DNA of 57,954 nucleotides from Akkermansia sp. Its GTDB lineage: Bacteria > Verrucomicrobiota > Verrucomicrobiia > Verrucomicrobiales > Akkermansiaceae. Below, piece after piece: positions 24,921 through 33,151 of the stretch. The notes beneath the pieces were generated by a model. That model was not told the DNA's origin. It searched no databases and worked only from the letters and a program-made list of their open reading frames with translations. The stretch lies in NCBI GenBank assembly GCA_017435365.1, contig JAFSFD010000012.1, forward strand, positions 1 to 57,954, written 5' to 3'. Position 1 is the stretch's first letter. Each line of letters opens with the position of its first letter. Position numbers and translations under genes: made by a program.

Positions 24921-25022
24921 AAAAAAAGGCCTGTCGTAAGTTCGACAGGCCGGTTATCCGATTTTAGCTGTGAAATGGCACAATAGCTCCTGAGTCCCTT
25001 ACGCGTGCTTCTGCTGCAAGGG
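24921..25022 (-). promoter_or_regulatory. trp transcription attenuator
   Basis: Four mutually exclusive segments can be read on the minus-strand RNA. Segment 1 (CCCTTGC, 25022-25016, directly after the Trp codons) pairs over 7 bp with segment 2 (GTAAGGG, 25002-24996). Segment 2 (CGTAAG...GAC, 25003-24994) can instead pair with GTC...CTTACG (24946-24935) inside the terminator. The terminator is GGCCTGTCG (24951-24943) with CGACAGGCC (24936-24928), 6-base loop, then seven T (24927-24921). This is the classic 1:2, 2:3, 3:4 logic: a ribosome stalled at Trp codons covers segment 1, frees segment 2 and prevents the terminator. Confidence 0.88.
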
Positions 25023-25058
25023 CCACCACCAACGGGCGATGAGGGAAACCATATTCAT
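24999..25058 (-). CDS. trpL: trp leader peptide (WWW)
   Basis: This 19-codon frame encodes [19 protein letters not shown], with three consecutive TGG codons (25031-25023) and a TAA stop. It lies 13 nt after a -10 box and 48 nt before the terminator stem of the attenuator, exactly where a trp leader peptide should be. Two in-frame ATG codons (25058 and 25052) are possible starts; no Shine-Dalgarno sequence is positioned for either. A different, overlapping 35-codon frame beginning at 25071 contains no Trp and is considered fortuitous. Confidence 0.88.
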   Translation of the reverse strand: MNMVSLIARWWWPLQQKHA

Positions 25059-25071
25059 GTGCTCGGGGCAT

Positions 25072-25100
25072 ATTCTGCTCCTCCCGGCTCGCGGAGTCAA
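25072..25100 (-). promoter_or_regulatory. trpL-trpB promoter
   Basis: On the minus strand TTGACT (25100-25095), a 17-bp spacer and CAGAAT (25077-25072) predict a start near 25065, a few nt before the leader-peptide ATG. It is divergent from the recQ promoter, with 25 bp between the two -35 boxes. Confidence 0.75.
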
Positions 25101-25125
25101 GACAAATTTGTGTCGGGAATGAAAC

Positions 25126-25154
25126 TTGATATTTAGTGGGCGATTCGGTACAAT
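25126..25154 (+). promoter_or_regulatory. recQ promoter
   Basis: TTGATA (25126-25131), a 17-bp spacer and TACAAT (25149-25154) end 8 nt before the ATG at 25163, predicting a leaderless mRNA. Confidence 0.75.
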
Positions 25155-25162
25155 GGCGCCGC

Positions 25163-27319
25163 ATGGCAGAGTTTCAGGAGACAGCAGATGTGCAGCAGGC
25201 GCTGAAGACCTATTTCGGGTTTGATGAGTTGCGCCCCGGTCAGGACGAGGTGGTGCAGGCTATCATGGCCGGGCGCGATGCCATGGGAATCATGCCGACA
25301 GGTGGCGGCAAGTCGCTCTGCTACCAGTTGCCGGCGCTTTGCCGCCCGGGGCTCACGGTGGTGGTTTCTCCGCTGATTGCGCTCATGAAGGACCAGGTGG
25401 ATGCTCTGCAGGCGCGCGGCATTCCGGCGGCGGCCATCAATTCATCACTGGGGGCAGAGGAGTACCGGCAGGTGATGCAGGCGCTGCGCTATGGCGAATT
25501 GAAGATTGTGTATGTGGCGCCGGAACGCTTTGCCCAGGAGGGATTCATGACCCTGCTGCGCGGGTTGCAGATTTCGCTGCTGGCGGTGGATGAGGCGCAC
25601 TGCCTGAGCCAGTGGGGGCACGATTTCCGCCCGGATTACCTGCGGCTGGGGCGTGTGCGCGAGGCGCTGGGTTATCCGCAGACGGTAGCGCTCACGGCCA
25701 CGGCCACAGCGCACGTGCGGGAGGATATCCTCACCACGCTCCAACTGAAGGAGCCTGCAGTGGTCATCAGTGGTTTTGCCCGCGATAATCTGGATTTTGC
25801 CATCACGCACTGCGAGAGCCGCAAGGCGAAGTTCGAGCGCATTCAGCAGGTGGTGAGCCGGTGGAAAACGGGTATCATCTACTGCTCCACGCGTAAGAAT
25901 GTGATGCTGGTGTTCGAGGAACTGAGCTCCCGTCACGTGAATGTGGTGGCCTACCATGCCGGCATGACGGATGAGGAGCGCGAGTTCTCCCAGAATGCCT
26001 TTGTTTCCGGCCGGGCGGATGTGGTGGTGGCCACAAATGCCTTTGGCATGGGAATTGACCGCCCGGATGTGCGCTTTGTGGTGCATTTCGAGATTCCGGG
26101 CAGTGTGGAGGCTTTTTACCAGGAGGCGGGGCGCGCCGGGCGAGATGGAAACCCGTCTGCCTGTGAGCTGCTGTTCAATCATGCGGATTTGAAGACGCAG
26201 GAGTTCTTCTTCGAGGGCAGCAACCCGCCCATTAACCTCATCCGCGCCTTGTATAATTTCCTGCGGTTTGAGAGCGACCCGACCACGCACGAATTGCACA
26301 TCACCGTGGATGCCATGGCCGAGCGGATGGGCAAGGAGGTGAACCCCATGGCGGTGGGTACGGCGCTTTCCTGCCTGATTCATGCCGGAGCCATTCAGCG
26401 ATTTGATGTGCCGGGACAGCTGACCAAGGGCACTCGCCTGCTGAAACCGGAACTGAACTTCGAGTGCCTGGATATTGACCGGAATTCGCTGGAGGAAAAA
26501 GCGCGGCGCGACCACCTGAAAATTGAAGCCATGACCCGCTTTGCCTACTCCATGGGCTGCCGCCAGCAGTGGATTCTGGATTATTTCGGGGAGGTGAATT
26601 CCGAGCCCTGCGGACACTGCGATGTGTGCGCTGCCTCCGACAGCAACGAGCGCGAGAAAGTGAGCGGGGACGACCTCTTAATAGTGCGCAAGGCGCTGGC
26701 CGGTGTGGCCCGCGCTTCCAGACGCGGTGCCGATGGGGAGTGGATTGCTATTTATGGCCGCGGCAAGATTATGGATATGCTGCGCGGGGCAAAGAATGCC
26801 TCCATGCACCAGTATCTTACCTCTCTTTCGACCTACGGCATCCTGAAAAATCTGACGGATGCCAAGATGAAGGCGCTTTTCCGCGCCATGCACGAGGCGG
26901 GCCTGCTGCAGAGCACCGGGGGCGATATGCCGCTCATCACGCTGACGCCGCAGGGCGAGGATGTGATGCAGAGCCGCGCAGTGCCGCGTCTTTCCCTGCG
27001 TTCGTGGAGCTCGGCAGCCCGCAGGCCTGCGCCTTCTGCCGTCCGTCGCGACAAGACGCAACAGCTGCTGCAGAGCATGGGGCTGGGGCGCCTGGATAAG
27101 GAGCTCTACGAGCATCTGGCCGAGCTGCGCCGTGACCTCGCGGCGGAATACAACATGCCCGCCTACCGCATCATGCACAACGAGACGCTGCGCGCCCTGG
27201 CCACTGAGAAACCCACGACCATGGAAGCCGCTGAGCGGCTTAAAGGCGTGGGCCCCTGGCTGCGCACGCACGGCCTGCGTGCCTTTGTGGAGTTGATTCA
27301 GGACTACGAGGAAGGCTGA
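25163..27319 (+). CDS. recQ: ATP-dependent DNA helicase RecQ
   Basis: This 718-residue 3'-5' helicase has the full RecQ layout: Walker A MPTGGGKS (Lys50), DEAH box in AVDEAHCLSQWGHDFRP, helicase C-terminal domain with QEAGRAGRDG (motif VI), a zinc-binding segment with four Cys (GCRQQ...PCGHCDVC, about residues 460-490), a winged-helix RQC domain and a C-terminal HRDC domain (from about 635). It unwinds recombination and replication intermediates. The length is above that of E. coli RecQ (609), mainly between RQC and HRDC. The start at 25163 is set by the promoter. It converges on the copper ATPase gene with 4 bp between stops. Confidence 0.96.
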   Translation: MAEFQETADVQQALKTYFGFDELRPGQDEVVQAIMAGRDAMGIMPTGGGKSLCYQLPALCRPGLTVVVSPLIALMKDQVDALQARGIPAAAINSSLGAEEYRQVMQALRYGELKIVYVAPERFAQEGFMTLLRGLQISLLAVDEAHCLSQWGHDFRPDYLRLGRVREALGYPQTVALTATATAHVREDILTTLQLKEPAVVISGFARDNLDFAITHCESRKAKFERIQQVVSRWKTGIIYCSTRKNVMLVFEELSSRHVNVVAYHAGMTDEEREFSQNAFVSGRADVVVATNAFGMGIDRPDVRFVVHFEIPGSVEAFYQEAGRAGRDGNPSACELLFNHADLKTQEFFFEGSNPPINLIRALYNFLRFESDPTTHELHITVDAMAERMGKEVNPMAVGTALSCLIHAGAIQRFDVPGQLTKGTRLLKPELNFECLDIDRNSLEEKARRDHLKIEAMTRFAYSMGCRQQWILDYFGEVNSEPCGHCDVCAASDSNEREKVSGDDLLIVRKALAGVARASRRGADGEWIAIYGRGKIMDMLRGAKNASMHQYLTSLSTYGILKNLTDAKMKALFRAMHEAGLLQSTGGDMPLITLTPQGEDVMQSRAVPRLSLRSWSSAARRPAPSAVRRDKTQQLLQSMGLGRLDKELYEHLAELRRDLAAEYNMPAYRIMHNETLRALATEKPTTMEAAERLKGVGPWLRTHGLRAFVELIQDYEEG

Positions 27320-27323
27320 GGCC

Positions 27324-29675
27324 TCAGCACAGCCCCTTGTAGTCGTATCCGGCTTCTTTGATAGTGGCTGCCAGAATGGCTTCGTCCACCGGGCCTTCTG
27401 AGCAGATGATGACGGTGGCGGCCTTGTGGTCGGCTTTTACTTCGGTGATGCCGGGGAGGGCGCTGAGGGCCTGGGTGACATGGCGCTCGCAGTGCGGGCA
27501 CATCATGCCTTGTACGGAGATGGTGGTGGTGTTCATACTGGTCTGAATGGGGGGAAGGAGTTTCAGGTGTCGGAGCCGGAGCGCGTTGCAGACTACAAAA
27601 AGACTGCTGAGGCTCATGGCGGCGGCGGCTATGGCGGGGCTGAGCAGCCAGCCGGTGAGCGGGTAAAAGGCTCCTGCCGCCAGCGGGATGGTGAGCAGAT
27701 TGTAGAAAAATGCCCAGAAGAGGTTCTGGCGAATGGTGCGGATGACGGCGCGGCTGAGGTTCAGGGCCCCTATGGCATCCATCAATTCGCTGCGTACCAG
27801 GATGAGCCCGGAGCTCTCCATGGCAATATCTGTCCCGGCGCCGATGGCAATCCCCACGTCTGCCCGCATCAGGGCAGGGGCATCGTTTACGCCGTCCCCC
27901 ACCATCGCCACGCAGTGTCCCTCTGCCTGCAGGCGGCTCACCATGGCTTCTTTGTCCTGCGGGGTCACTCCTGCGTAGTATTCTTCAATGCCGGCCTGCC
28001 CGGCAATGTGCTTTACGGCGGATTCATTGTCTCCGCTCATCATCAGCACGCGCAGCCCCCGCTGTTTCATGGCCGCTACGGCGGCTGCACTGTCGGGCTT
28101 GATGGGGTCTGCCACTCCTATCGAGCCCAGGTATCGCCCATCGTGTGCAAAGTGGAGCTGCGTGATTCCTTCTGCCGATTCGGCGGGAAGCTCAATGCTG
28201 TGTTCGCGCATGAAATCCCGGTTGCCGGCCAGTGCCTGCCTTGCTTCCAGCGTGGCCCTGATGCCGCGCCCCGGTATGTATTCCGGATTCTCGCAAATTT
28301 CTGGTGTATAGGCACCTGTTGCTTTTCTAATGCATTGAGCGAGAGGGTGTGTATTGTTCTGCTCCAGGGAGCATGCTAATTGGAGAAGTGATGATTTAGA
28401 CACCCTTTCCGCAGGTGATATGGAAACGATAATCGGTTGTCCGGCAGTGAGGGTGCCGGTTTTGTCGAGTATGATGGCGGTGGCATTACGCGTGTTTTCC
28501 ATGGTAGCGCCATCGCGGAAGACGATTCCGTTTTCGGCACCTTTACCGGCCCCGGCCATGATGGCGACCGGAGTGGCGAGACCGAGGGCACAGGGGCAGG
28601 AAATGACCAGGACCGCAATGGCACAGCTGGTGGCGAACGAAAGACCGGCACCGCAGAACAGCCAGATGGCGGCGGTCAGCACCGAGAGGGCAACGACACA
28701 GGGAACGAAAATTCGCGAAATCCGGTCGGCCAGGCGGGAAATCGGGGCTTTGGAGGCTGCCGCTTCACCGACTAGGTGAATGATGCCGCTCAGGGTTGAT
28801 TCTGTGATGGTGCGGGTGGCGGTGGCCTGCAAGGCTCCATTGCCGTTGATGGTACCGGCATATATCGGTGAGCCTGTTTTTTTCAGCACGGGCATGCTTT
28901 CTCCGGTCAGGGAAGATTCATCGATGCCGGAGCAGCCTTCCGTGACTGTTGCATCCACAGGCACACGCGCACCTGCGGCAATGCAGATGGTATCACCTCG
29001 TCTGACCTCTTCTGCCGAAACGGTGACTTGCTTGCCATCCTTTAGCAGGGTAGCTGTCCGGGGCAGGAGTGATTTCAGTTTGTTGAGCGCATCTCCGGTG
29101 TGGAGCGTGGCCCGGCTTTCCAACCACTTGCCCAGGGTGATGAGGGTGAGAATCATGCCGGCTGAGTCCACATAGCTTGTGCCGCTGTGCAGCACAAGTA
29201 TATCCACCAGACTGTAGATGATTCCTGATGCAGCACCCAGTGAAATGAGCGTGTCCATGTTGGGCGCGCCATTCAGTGCGGATTTCGCGCCCGAAATGAA
29301 GAATCTGCGGTTTATGATGATGATGGGTATTATCAGTACAAACTGAAATACAAGGGATAAAGTGTTTGTTTGAAAATGGTGTAAGTATACCAGTGGGAGG
29401 AGGAATAGAAATGAATCGACTAAACGGTGCAGAATGGCGGAATCTTCGTTGGTTTTAGTCGGAATGGCCGAGGATGCGCCGTAGCCGGCCTGCTCAACGG
29501 CAGCGATGATTTCCTGCTCTGTCAGTTGGGTCTCATCGTATTTCAAACGCATGCTCCGGGTCAGCAGATTGACCTGCGCTTCGCTCACTCCCCTTAATGC
29601 TCCTGCCACTTTTTCCACCCGGGCTGAGCATGCGGCGCAGCTCATGCCCGTGACGCTGAAAATCTGCTGCTTCAT
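27324..29675 (-). CDS. copA: copper-translocating P-type ATPase with N- and C-terminal HMA domains
   Basis: This 783-residue P1B-type ATPase exports Cu(+). The N-terminal HMA domain has GMSCAAC (Cys13, Cys16). The transport CPC motif is in ISCPCALGL, the phosphorylation site in LDKTGTLT, the HP motif in NNTHPLAQ and the hinge in GDGVNDAPAL. Unusually, after the last transmembrane helix there is a second, C-terminal HMA domain with GMMCPHC (Cys726, Cys729), preceded by a Met-rich linker as if a copZ-like gene had been fused. Start at 29675 chosen because the residues upstream add nothing. No csoR/cueR-like regulator is adjacent. Confidence 0.94.
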   Translation of the reverse strand: MKQQIFSVTGMSCAACSARVEKVAGALRGVSEAQVNLLTRSMRLKYDETQLTEQEIIAAVEQAGYGASSAIPTKTNEDSAILHRLVDSFLFLLPLVYLHHFQTNTLSLVFQFVLIIPIIIINRRFFISGAKSALNGAPNMDTLISLGAASGIIYSLVDILVLHSGTSYVDSAGMILTLITLGKWLESRATLHTGDALNKLKSLLPRTATLLKDGKQVTVSAEEVRRGDTICIAAGARVPVDATVTEGCSGIDESSLTGESMPVLKKTGSPIYAGTINGNGALQATATRTITESTLSGIIHLVGEAAASKAPISRLADRISRIFVPCVVALSVLTAAIWLFCGAGLSFATSCAIAVLVISCPCALGLATPVAIMAGAGKGAENGIVFRDGATMENTRNATAIILDKTGTLTAGQPIIVSISPAERVSKSSLLQLACSLEQNNTHPLAQCIRKATGAYTPEICENPEYIPGRGIRATLEARQALAGNRDFMREHSIELPAESAEGITQLHFAHDGRYLGSIGVADPIKPDSAAAVAAMKQRGLRVLMMSGDNESAVKHIAGQAGIEEYYAGVTPQDKEAMVSRLQAEGHCVAMVGDGVNDAPALMRADVGIAIGAGTDIAMESSGLILVRSELMDAIGALNLSRAVIRTIRQNLFWAFFYNLLTIPLAAGAFYPLTGWLLSPAIAAAAMSLSSLFVVCNALRLRHLKLLPPIQTSMNTTTISVQGMMCPHCERHVTQALSALPGITEVKADHKAATVIICSEGPVDEAILAATIKEAGYDYKGLC

Positions 29676-29723
29676 GGGTGTTAGTTTACTCGAACACTTG
29701 TGAGAGAACAAGCTGTTAATCCG

Positions 29724-30533
29724 TCATTTGTCTCTGGTGCGGAGGAGTTCATCCATCAATTCGGAGCGAGAGCAGCTGGCGGCATGCCGACCGGTGTGGT
29801 CTTTGAGGTAAGGATCTGCGCCATAATCCATGAGGAGCCGGACCATGCTTCGGTTGTCGTCTATCACGGCATGCATGAGTGGTGAAACCCCATTCTCATC
29901 GCAAATGTCCGGATTAGCCTTCAGGTCGAGCAGAACTTTTGCGCAGGTGCGATTGTCGCTGAGCACTGCGCTGATAAGCAGGGTTTTTCCGTCTATAACT
30001 TTATTAAAATCAATACCTTGGTTGCTTTTAGCCAGCAGCGTGAGGAGCTCGTGGCGCCCGTTTTCAGCCGCAGCGACTGCTGCGCGCATGATGATTTCTT
30101 CCGACTGAGTGGCCTGCGGTAGAGAGATGAGTTTCTTCACTACCATTTTCTTACCGAGAATGGCCGCAAGCTCCAGAAGGGAGCGGCCCTCCTCATCGCG
30201 AAGCTGATAGGGGTCTGCTTTTTCCTGTTCCCACCTGGAGTTGAGGGCATTGTATGCTTTTACCTCATCACGGAAATCCTTTTCCTGGCGGAGCACTACC
30301 CACGCGCAACTGAAAAATATGATGTGGACAGTACACCATACAAAAGACATAAGCGATTTACGCTTAGAGAATAATTTGGCGACACAGAGCAGCAGGTTGA
30401 CAGCAAACCCAGTAGCGCAGAGCGTAAGCAGCCAGACTTCTACGGAAGCGGGAGTTTCCATTCCTGTGCTGATTTTCCAGGAAAGCAGTATGATGATAAT
30501 CAGCAGCAGGAGTGGATTCGCAAAGTCTTTCAT
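29724..30533 (-). CDS. membrane protein with ankyrin repeats
   Basis: This 269-residue protein has two or three N-terminal transmembrane helices (LLLLIIIILLSW, then LLTLCATGFAVNLLLCVA and a third before a VVLRQ segment), followed by a soluble region with about four ankyrin repeats, of which DGKTLLISAVLSDNRTCAKV and NGVSPLMHAVIDDNRSMVRL are clearest. The codon use is more AT-rich than its neighbours. ATG at 30533 is used; the frame to 30572 would begin with TTG inside the previous gene. It lies 35 bp after the Lys/Pro-rich membrane protein gene and is probably co-transcribed. Confidence 0.75.
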   Translation of the reverse strand: MKDFANPLLLLIIIILLSWKISTGMETPASVEVWLLTLCATGFAVNLLLCVAKLFSKRKSLMSFVWCTVHIIFFSCAWVVLRQEKDFRDEVKAYNALNSRWEQEKADPYQLRDEEGRSLLELAAILGKKMVVKKLISLPQATQSEEIIMRAAVAAAENGRHELLTLLAKSNQGIDFNKVIDGKTLLISAVLSDNRTCAKVLLDLKANPDICDENGVSPLMHAVIDDNRSMVRLLMDYGADPYLKDHTGRHAASCSRSELMDELLRTRDK

Positions 30534-30568
30534 TTCCGTATTAGCCGGGCAGAGGCTTCTATCCTCGT

Positions 30569-31705
30569 TCAAGCCTTGTTTTCAATGTCCGCAGGGGGCG
30601 GCTCCGGCTTGGCTTCTGTTTCCTTTGGTGCAGAATCGGACTTTTCCTCTGCGGTGGCCGAGGGCTCCGGAGCAGGGGCGGCCGGTTCCGGCTCTCCTGC
30701 CGGCTTTTCTTCTGTCGGCTTATCCTCCGGCTGCGCTGGCTTTTTCTCGTCCTTTTCTGTATCGGGTTTAGCCTGAGTTGGTTCCTGCTTTTGCTCCGTC
30801 TCCGCCTTGACCGGGGTAGCCGGGGTGTCGAGTTTCAATTTTCTGGGCTGAGCCGGGCTCTGCTGAGCAACTTTGAGAACCGGCTGGCTCTTGGTGGCAG
30901 GTGCTGCCGGTTTGGGAGCCGGCTTCTTGTCTTCCTCGGCCTGTTTGGGAGCCTCTTTTTCCACCTCGGCGGCAGGCTGCTTAGAATCAGCGGGTTTCTT
31001 GTCTGCATCCTTCTTCTCATCATCCACTTTTTCGCTTACTTTAGCGGCCTTTGTCTGGATGAATGTTTCGAAGAATGCCATGAAGAGTGCGTAAATCAGG
31101 AAGAAGGCACCGGGAACAGCCGCCACAATCCACGGGGTACTCTGCACCATGTGAAGAGCCTCAGGCATGCGGGGTGTTTCGCTATTGGCCCACAGCTGCA
31201 CAGCATAGGTGAAGAAGGAGGTGATGGCGTACCACAGGCCGAAGCTGACCACAGCAGTGATTGCTACGCGGCCGCACGCAGAGGCGCAGAACCAGCCGGC
31301 TATGAAGATGAGCAGGGTAAGGGCCACGGGAACCTCGTAGGAGCTTACGGACTGGTAAAGCTGGATGACGGCATCGTTATTGTACAGGGCCTTGGGCAGG
31401 GCAATGAACGGCCCGCCGATTTCATAGAGCCCGATGGCGAGCAGTGCGAGAACGGACGCGCAGAATGCAACATTCCAGACCGCTTCCAGCACGCGGGTGA
31501 AGGGAAGCATGCCCAGCAGCAGAATGATGACAAACAATACTGAAACGGCGTTGAACCCGCTCAGCATGCTGAGAAGTTGTTCTGCTGAGATGGATTCGCA
31601 GAAATTTGCAAGGCCGATGGTGGGGGCGTTCTGCAGGTAGCATGCAAGGGCGAGCAGAACGATGATGCTGAACACCACGCGGAAGAGAGAAGCCAATAAT
31701 TTCAT
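30569..31705 (-). CDS. polytopic membrane protein with Lys/Pro/Glu-rich tail
   Basis: This 378-residue protein has about six transmembrane helices in the first 230 residues (for example VVFSIIVLLALACYL, VSVLFVIILLLGMLPF, VAAVPGAFFLIYALFMAFF). The last 145 residues are a low-complexity tail of Lys, Pro, Glu and Ala, similar in composition to TonB or IMP-associated linkers. The family is not recognised. It is one of the few genes here with a clear Shine-Dalgarno sequence (AAAGGAG, 6 nt before ATG). Confidence 0.7.
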   Translation of the reverse strand: MKLLASLFRVVFSIIVLLALACYLQNAPTIGLANFCESISAEQLLSMLSGFNAVSVLFVIILLLGMLPFTRVLEAVWNVAFCASVLALLAIGLYEIGGPFIALPKALYNNDAVIQLYQSVSSYEVPVALTLLIFIAGWFCASACGRVAITAVVSFGLWYAITSFFTYAVQLWANSETPRMPEALHMVQSTPWIVAAVPGAFFLIYALFMAFFETFIQTKAAKVSEKVDDEKKDADKKPADSKQPAAEVEKEAPKQAEEDKKPAPKPAAPATKSQPVLKVAQQSPAQPRKLKLDTPATPVKAETEQKQEPTQAKPDTEKDEKKPAQPEDKPTEEKPAGEPEPAAPAPEPSATAEEKSDSAPKETEAKPEPPPADIENKA

Positions 31706-31714
31706 GTCTCCTTT

Positions 31715-31742
31715 ATTTTAGGCAATTTTTCTGCCGCGTCAA
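31715..31742 (-). promoter_or_regulatory. promoter and ribosome-binding site of the gene at 31705
   Basis: On the minus strand TTGACG (31742-31737), a 16-bp spacer and TAAAAT (31720-31715) are followed by AAAGGAG just before the ATG. The -10 overlaps the start of the purine-rich site, so the mRNA leader is minimal. Confidence 0.6.
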
Positions 31743-31806
31743 GGGTAAAGCGGATGCATCGCACCATTATTTCCGTTCTAATAAATGCGGGTAAGCGGAA
31801 TGCAGG

Positions 31807-31836
31807 ATAAAAAGCCGCCGGGGCAGCCCCCGGCGG
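31807..31836 (-). terminator. lysA terminator
   Basis: On the minus strand CCGCCGGGG (31836-31828) and CCCCGGCGG (31823-31815) form a 9-bp stem with a four-base loop, followed by CTTTTTAT. Confidence 0.92.
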
Positions 31837-31864
31837 TGAAATATGCGGAATGAGGCCGGCTTTT

Positions 31865-33151
31865 TTACTCCGGCAGGCACTCGTCTGCCACCATCTGTTC
31901 CAGTGTCTGGCGGCGGCGGATGATGCTCCACTTGTCGCCGTCCACCAGCACTTCGGCAGCCAGCGGGCGGGAGTTGTAGGTGGAGGCCATGCTGAAGCCG
32001 TAGGCGCCGGCACTCATTTCGGCCAGCACCTCGCCGGGCTTCACATCGGCAATGCGGCGGTTCTGGGCCTGGAAATCGCCGGACTCGCAGATGGGGCCCA
32101 CGATATCGGCCACAATCTCATCACCGCAGTGCTCCTGCACCGGCCAGATTTCGTGGTAGCCTTCGTACAGGGCCGGGCGGATGATATCGTTCATGCCGGC
32201 ATCTATCATTTTGAAGGTCTTGGCTTCGCCCTTCTTCTCATAGATGCAGGTGGTGAGCAGGGCAGCAGCATTGCCGACCAGGCGGCGGCCCGGTTCCAGC
32301 AGGATTTTGATGCCAAGCGGCTTGAGCAGCGGAATGAGCGCCTCCGCATAGCTCCGGATGGTGATCTGCTCCGGGTGGGCAGCCCACCACTCGGGCTTGC
32401 CGGATTCCAGGCAGCCCTCGTATACGATGCCGATACCACCGCCGATGGAGAAGAATTCGATACCATACAGACCGATGAATTTCTTCACAAGGGGAAGCAT
32501 CTTCTCCACGGCTGTGGCGAAGGGCTGCACCTCTGTAAGCTGGGAGCCGATGTGAATCTGCAATCCTTTGATGTGCAGGTTCGGCATTTCTGCGGCGATG
32601 GTGGCGTATACTGATTCGATGCGGGTGATATCTACGCCGAACTTGTTTTCATTCGTGCCGGTGGTGATGTATTTGTGCGTGTGGGCATCCACGTGCGGGT
32701 TCACGCGCACGGCCACGGGAGCTTTCACCCCCATTTCGCCGGCGATGCGGTTGATTTCCCGCAACTCATTCTCGCTTTCGCAGTTGAAACAGTATATTTT
32801 CTGCTCCAGGGCATAGCGGATTTCCGGTTCGGTCTTGGCCACGCCGGCATAGGTGCATTGGGTCGGGTCGCCCCCGGCATTGATGACGCGCCAGAGCTCG
32901 CCGCCGGAAACGATGTCGAATCCGGCACCCTGCTGAGCCATGAGATTGAGGATGGCCTTGTTTGAGCAGGCTTTCACTGCGTAGGCCACGTGGGCATCCA
33001 GCTCTGCCATGGAGTTGCGGAACTCTGCCAGGTCATCGGCAATGGTCTTTCTGCTGTAGACAAAGACCGGAGTGCCGACGGCAGCTGCGATGTCTGCCAG
33101 GTTCACATTCTCACAGTGCAGGGAGCCGTTCTTGTAGGCGAATGAGTGCAT
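31865..33151 (-). CDS. lysA: diaminopimelate decarboxylase
   Basis: This 428-residue fold-type III PLP enzyme converts meso-diaminopimelate to lysine. PLP-Lys is Lys60 in YAVKACSN; HIGSQ (near residue 200), the GGGIG phosphate-binding segment (near 240) and the CESGDF motif (near 358), which donates the catalytic Cys across the dimer, are present. It starts within the stop of the AI-2E family permease gene (TGATG overlap), so both are translated from one mRNA, and it ends in a strong terminator. Confidence 0.95.
   Translation of the reverse strand: MHSFAYKNGSLHCENVNLADIAAAVGTPVFVYSRKTIADDLAEFRNSMAELDAHVAYAVKACSNKAILNLMAQQGAGFDIVSGGELWRVINAGGDPTQCTYAGVAKTEPEIRYALEQKIYCFNCESENELREINRIAGEMGVKAPVAVRVNPHVDAHTHKYITTGTNENKFGVDITRIESVYATIAAEMPNLHIKGLQIHIGSQLTEVQPFATAVEKMLPLVKKFIGLYGIEFFSIGGGIGIVYEGCLESGKPEWWAAHPEQITIRSYAEALIPLLKPLGIKILLEPGRRLVGNAAALLTTCIYEKKGEAKTFKMIDAGMNDIIRPALYEGYHEIWPVQEHCGDEIVADIVGPICESGDFQAQNRRIADVKPGEVLAEMSAGAYGFSMASTYNSRPLAAEVLVDGDKWSIIRRRQTLEQMVADECLPE

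Noticed and set aside
24964..25071. 35-codon frame starting ATGCCCCGA, which overlaps the trp leader in another frame
   Set aside because: It has no Trp codons and its ATG lies at the expected transcription start; the overlapping frame with three Trp codons explains the attenuator.
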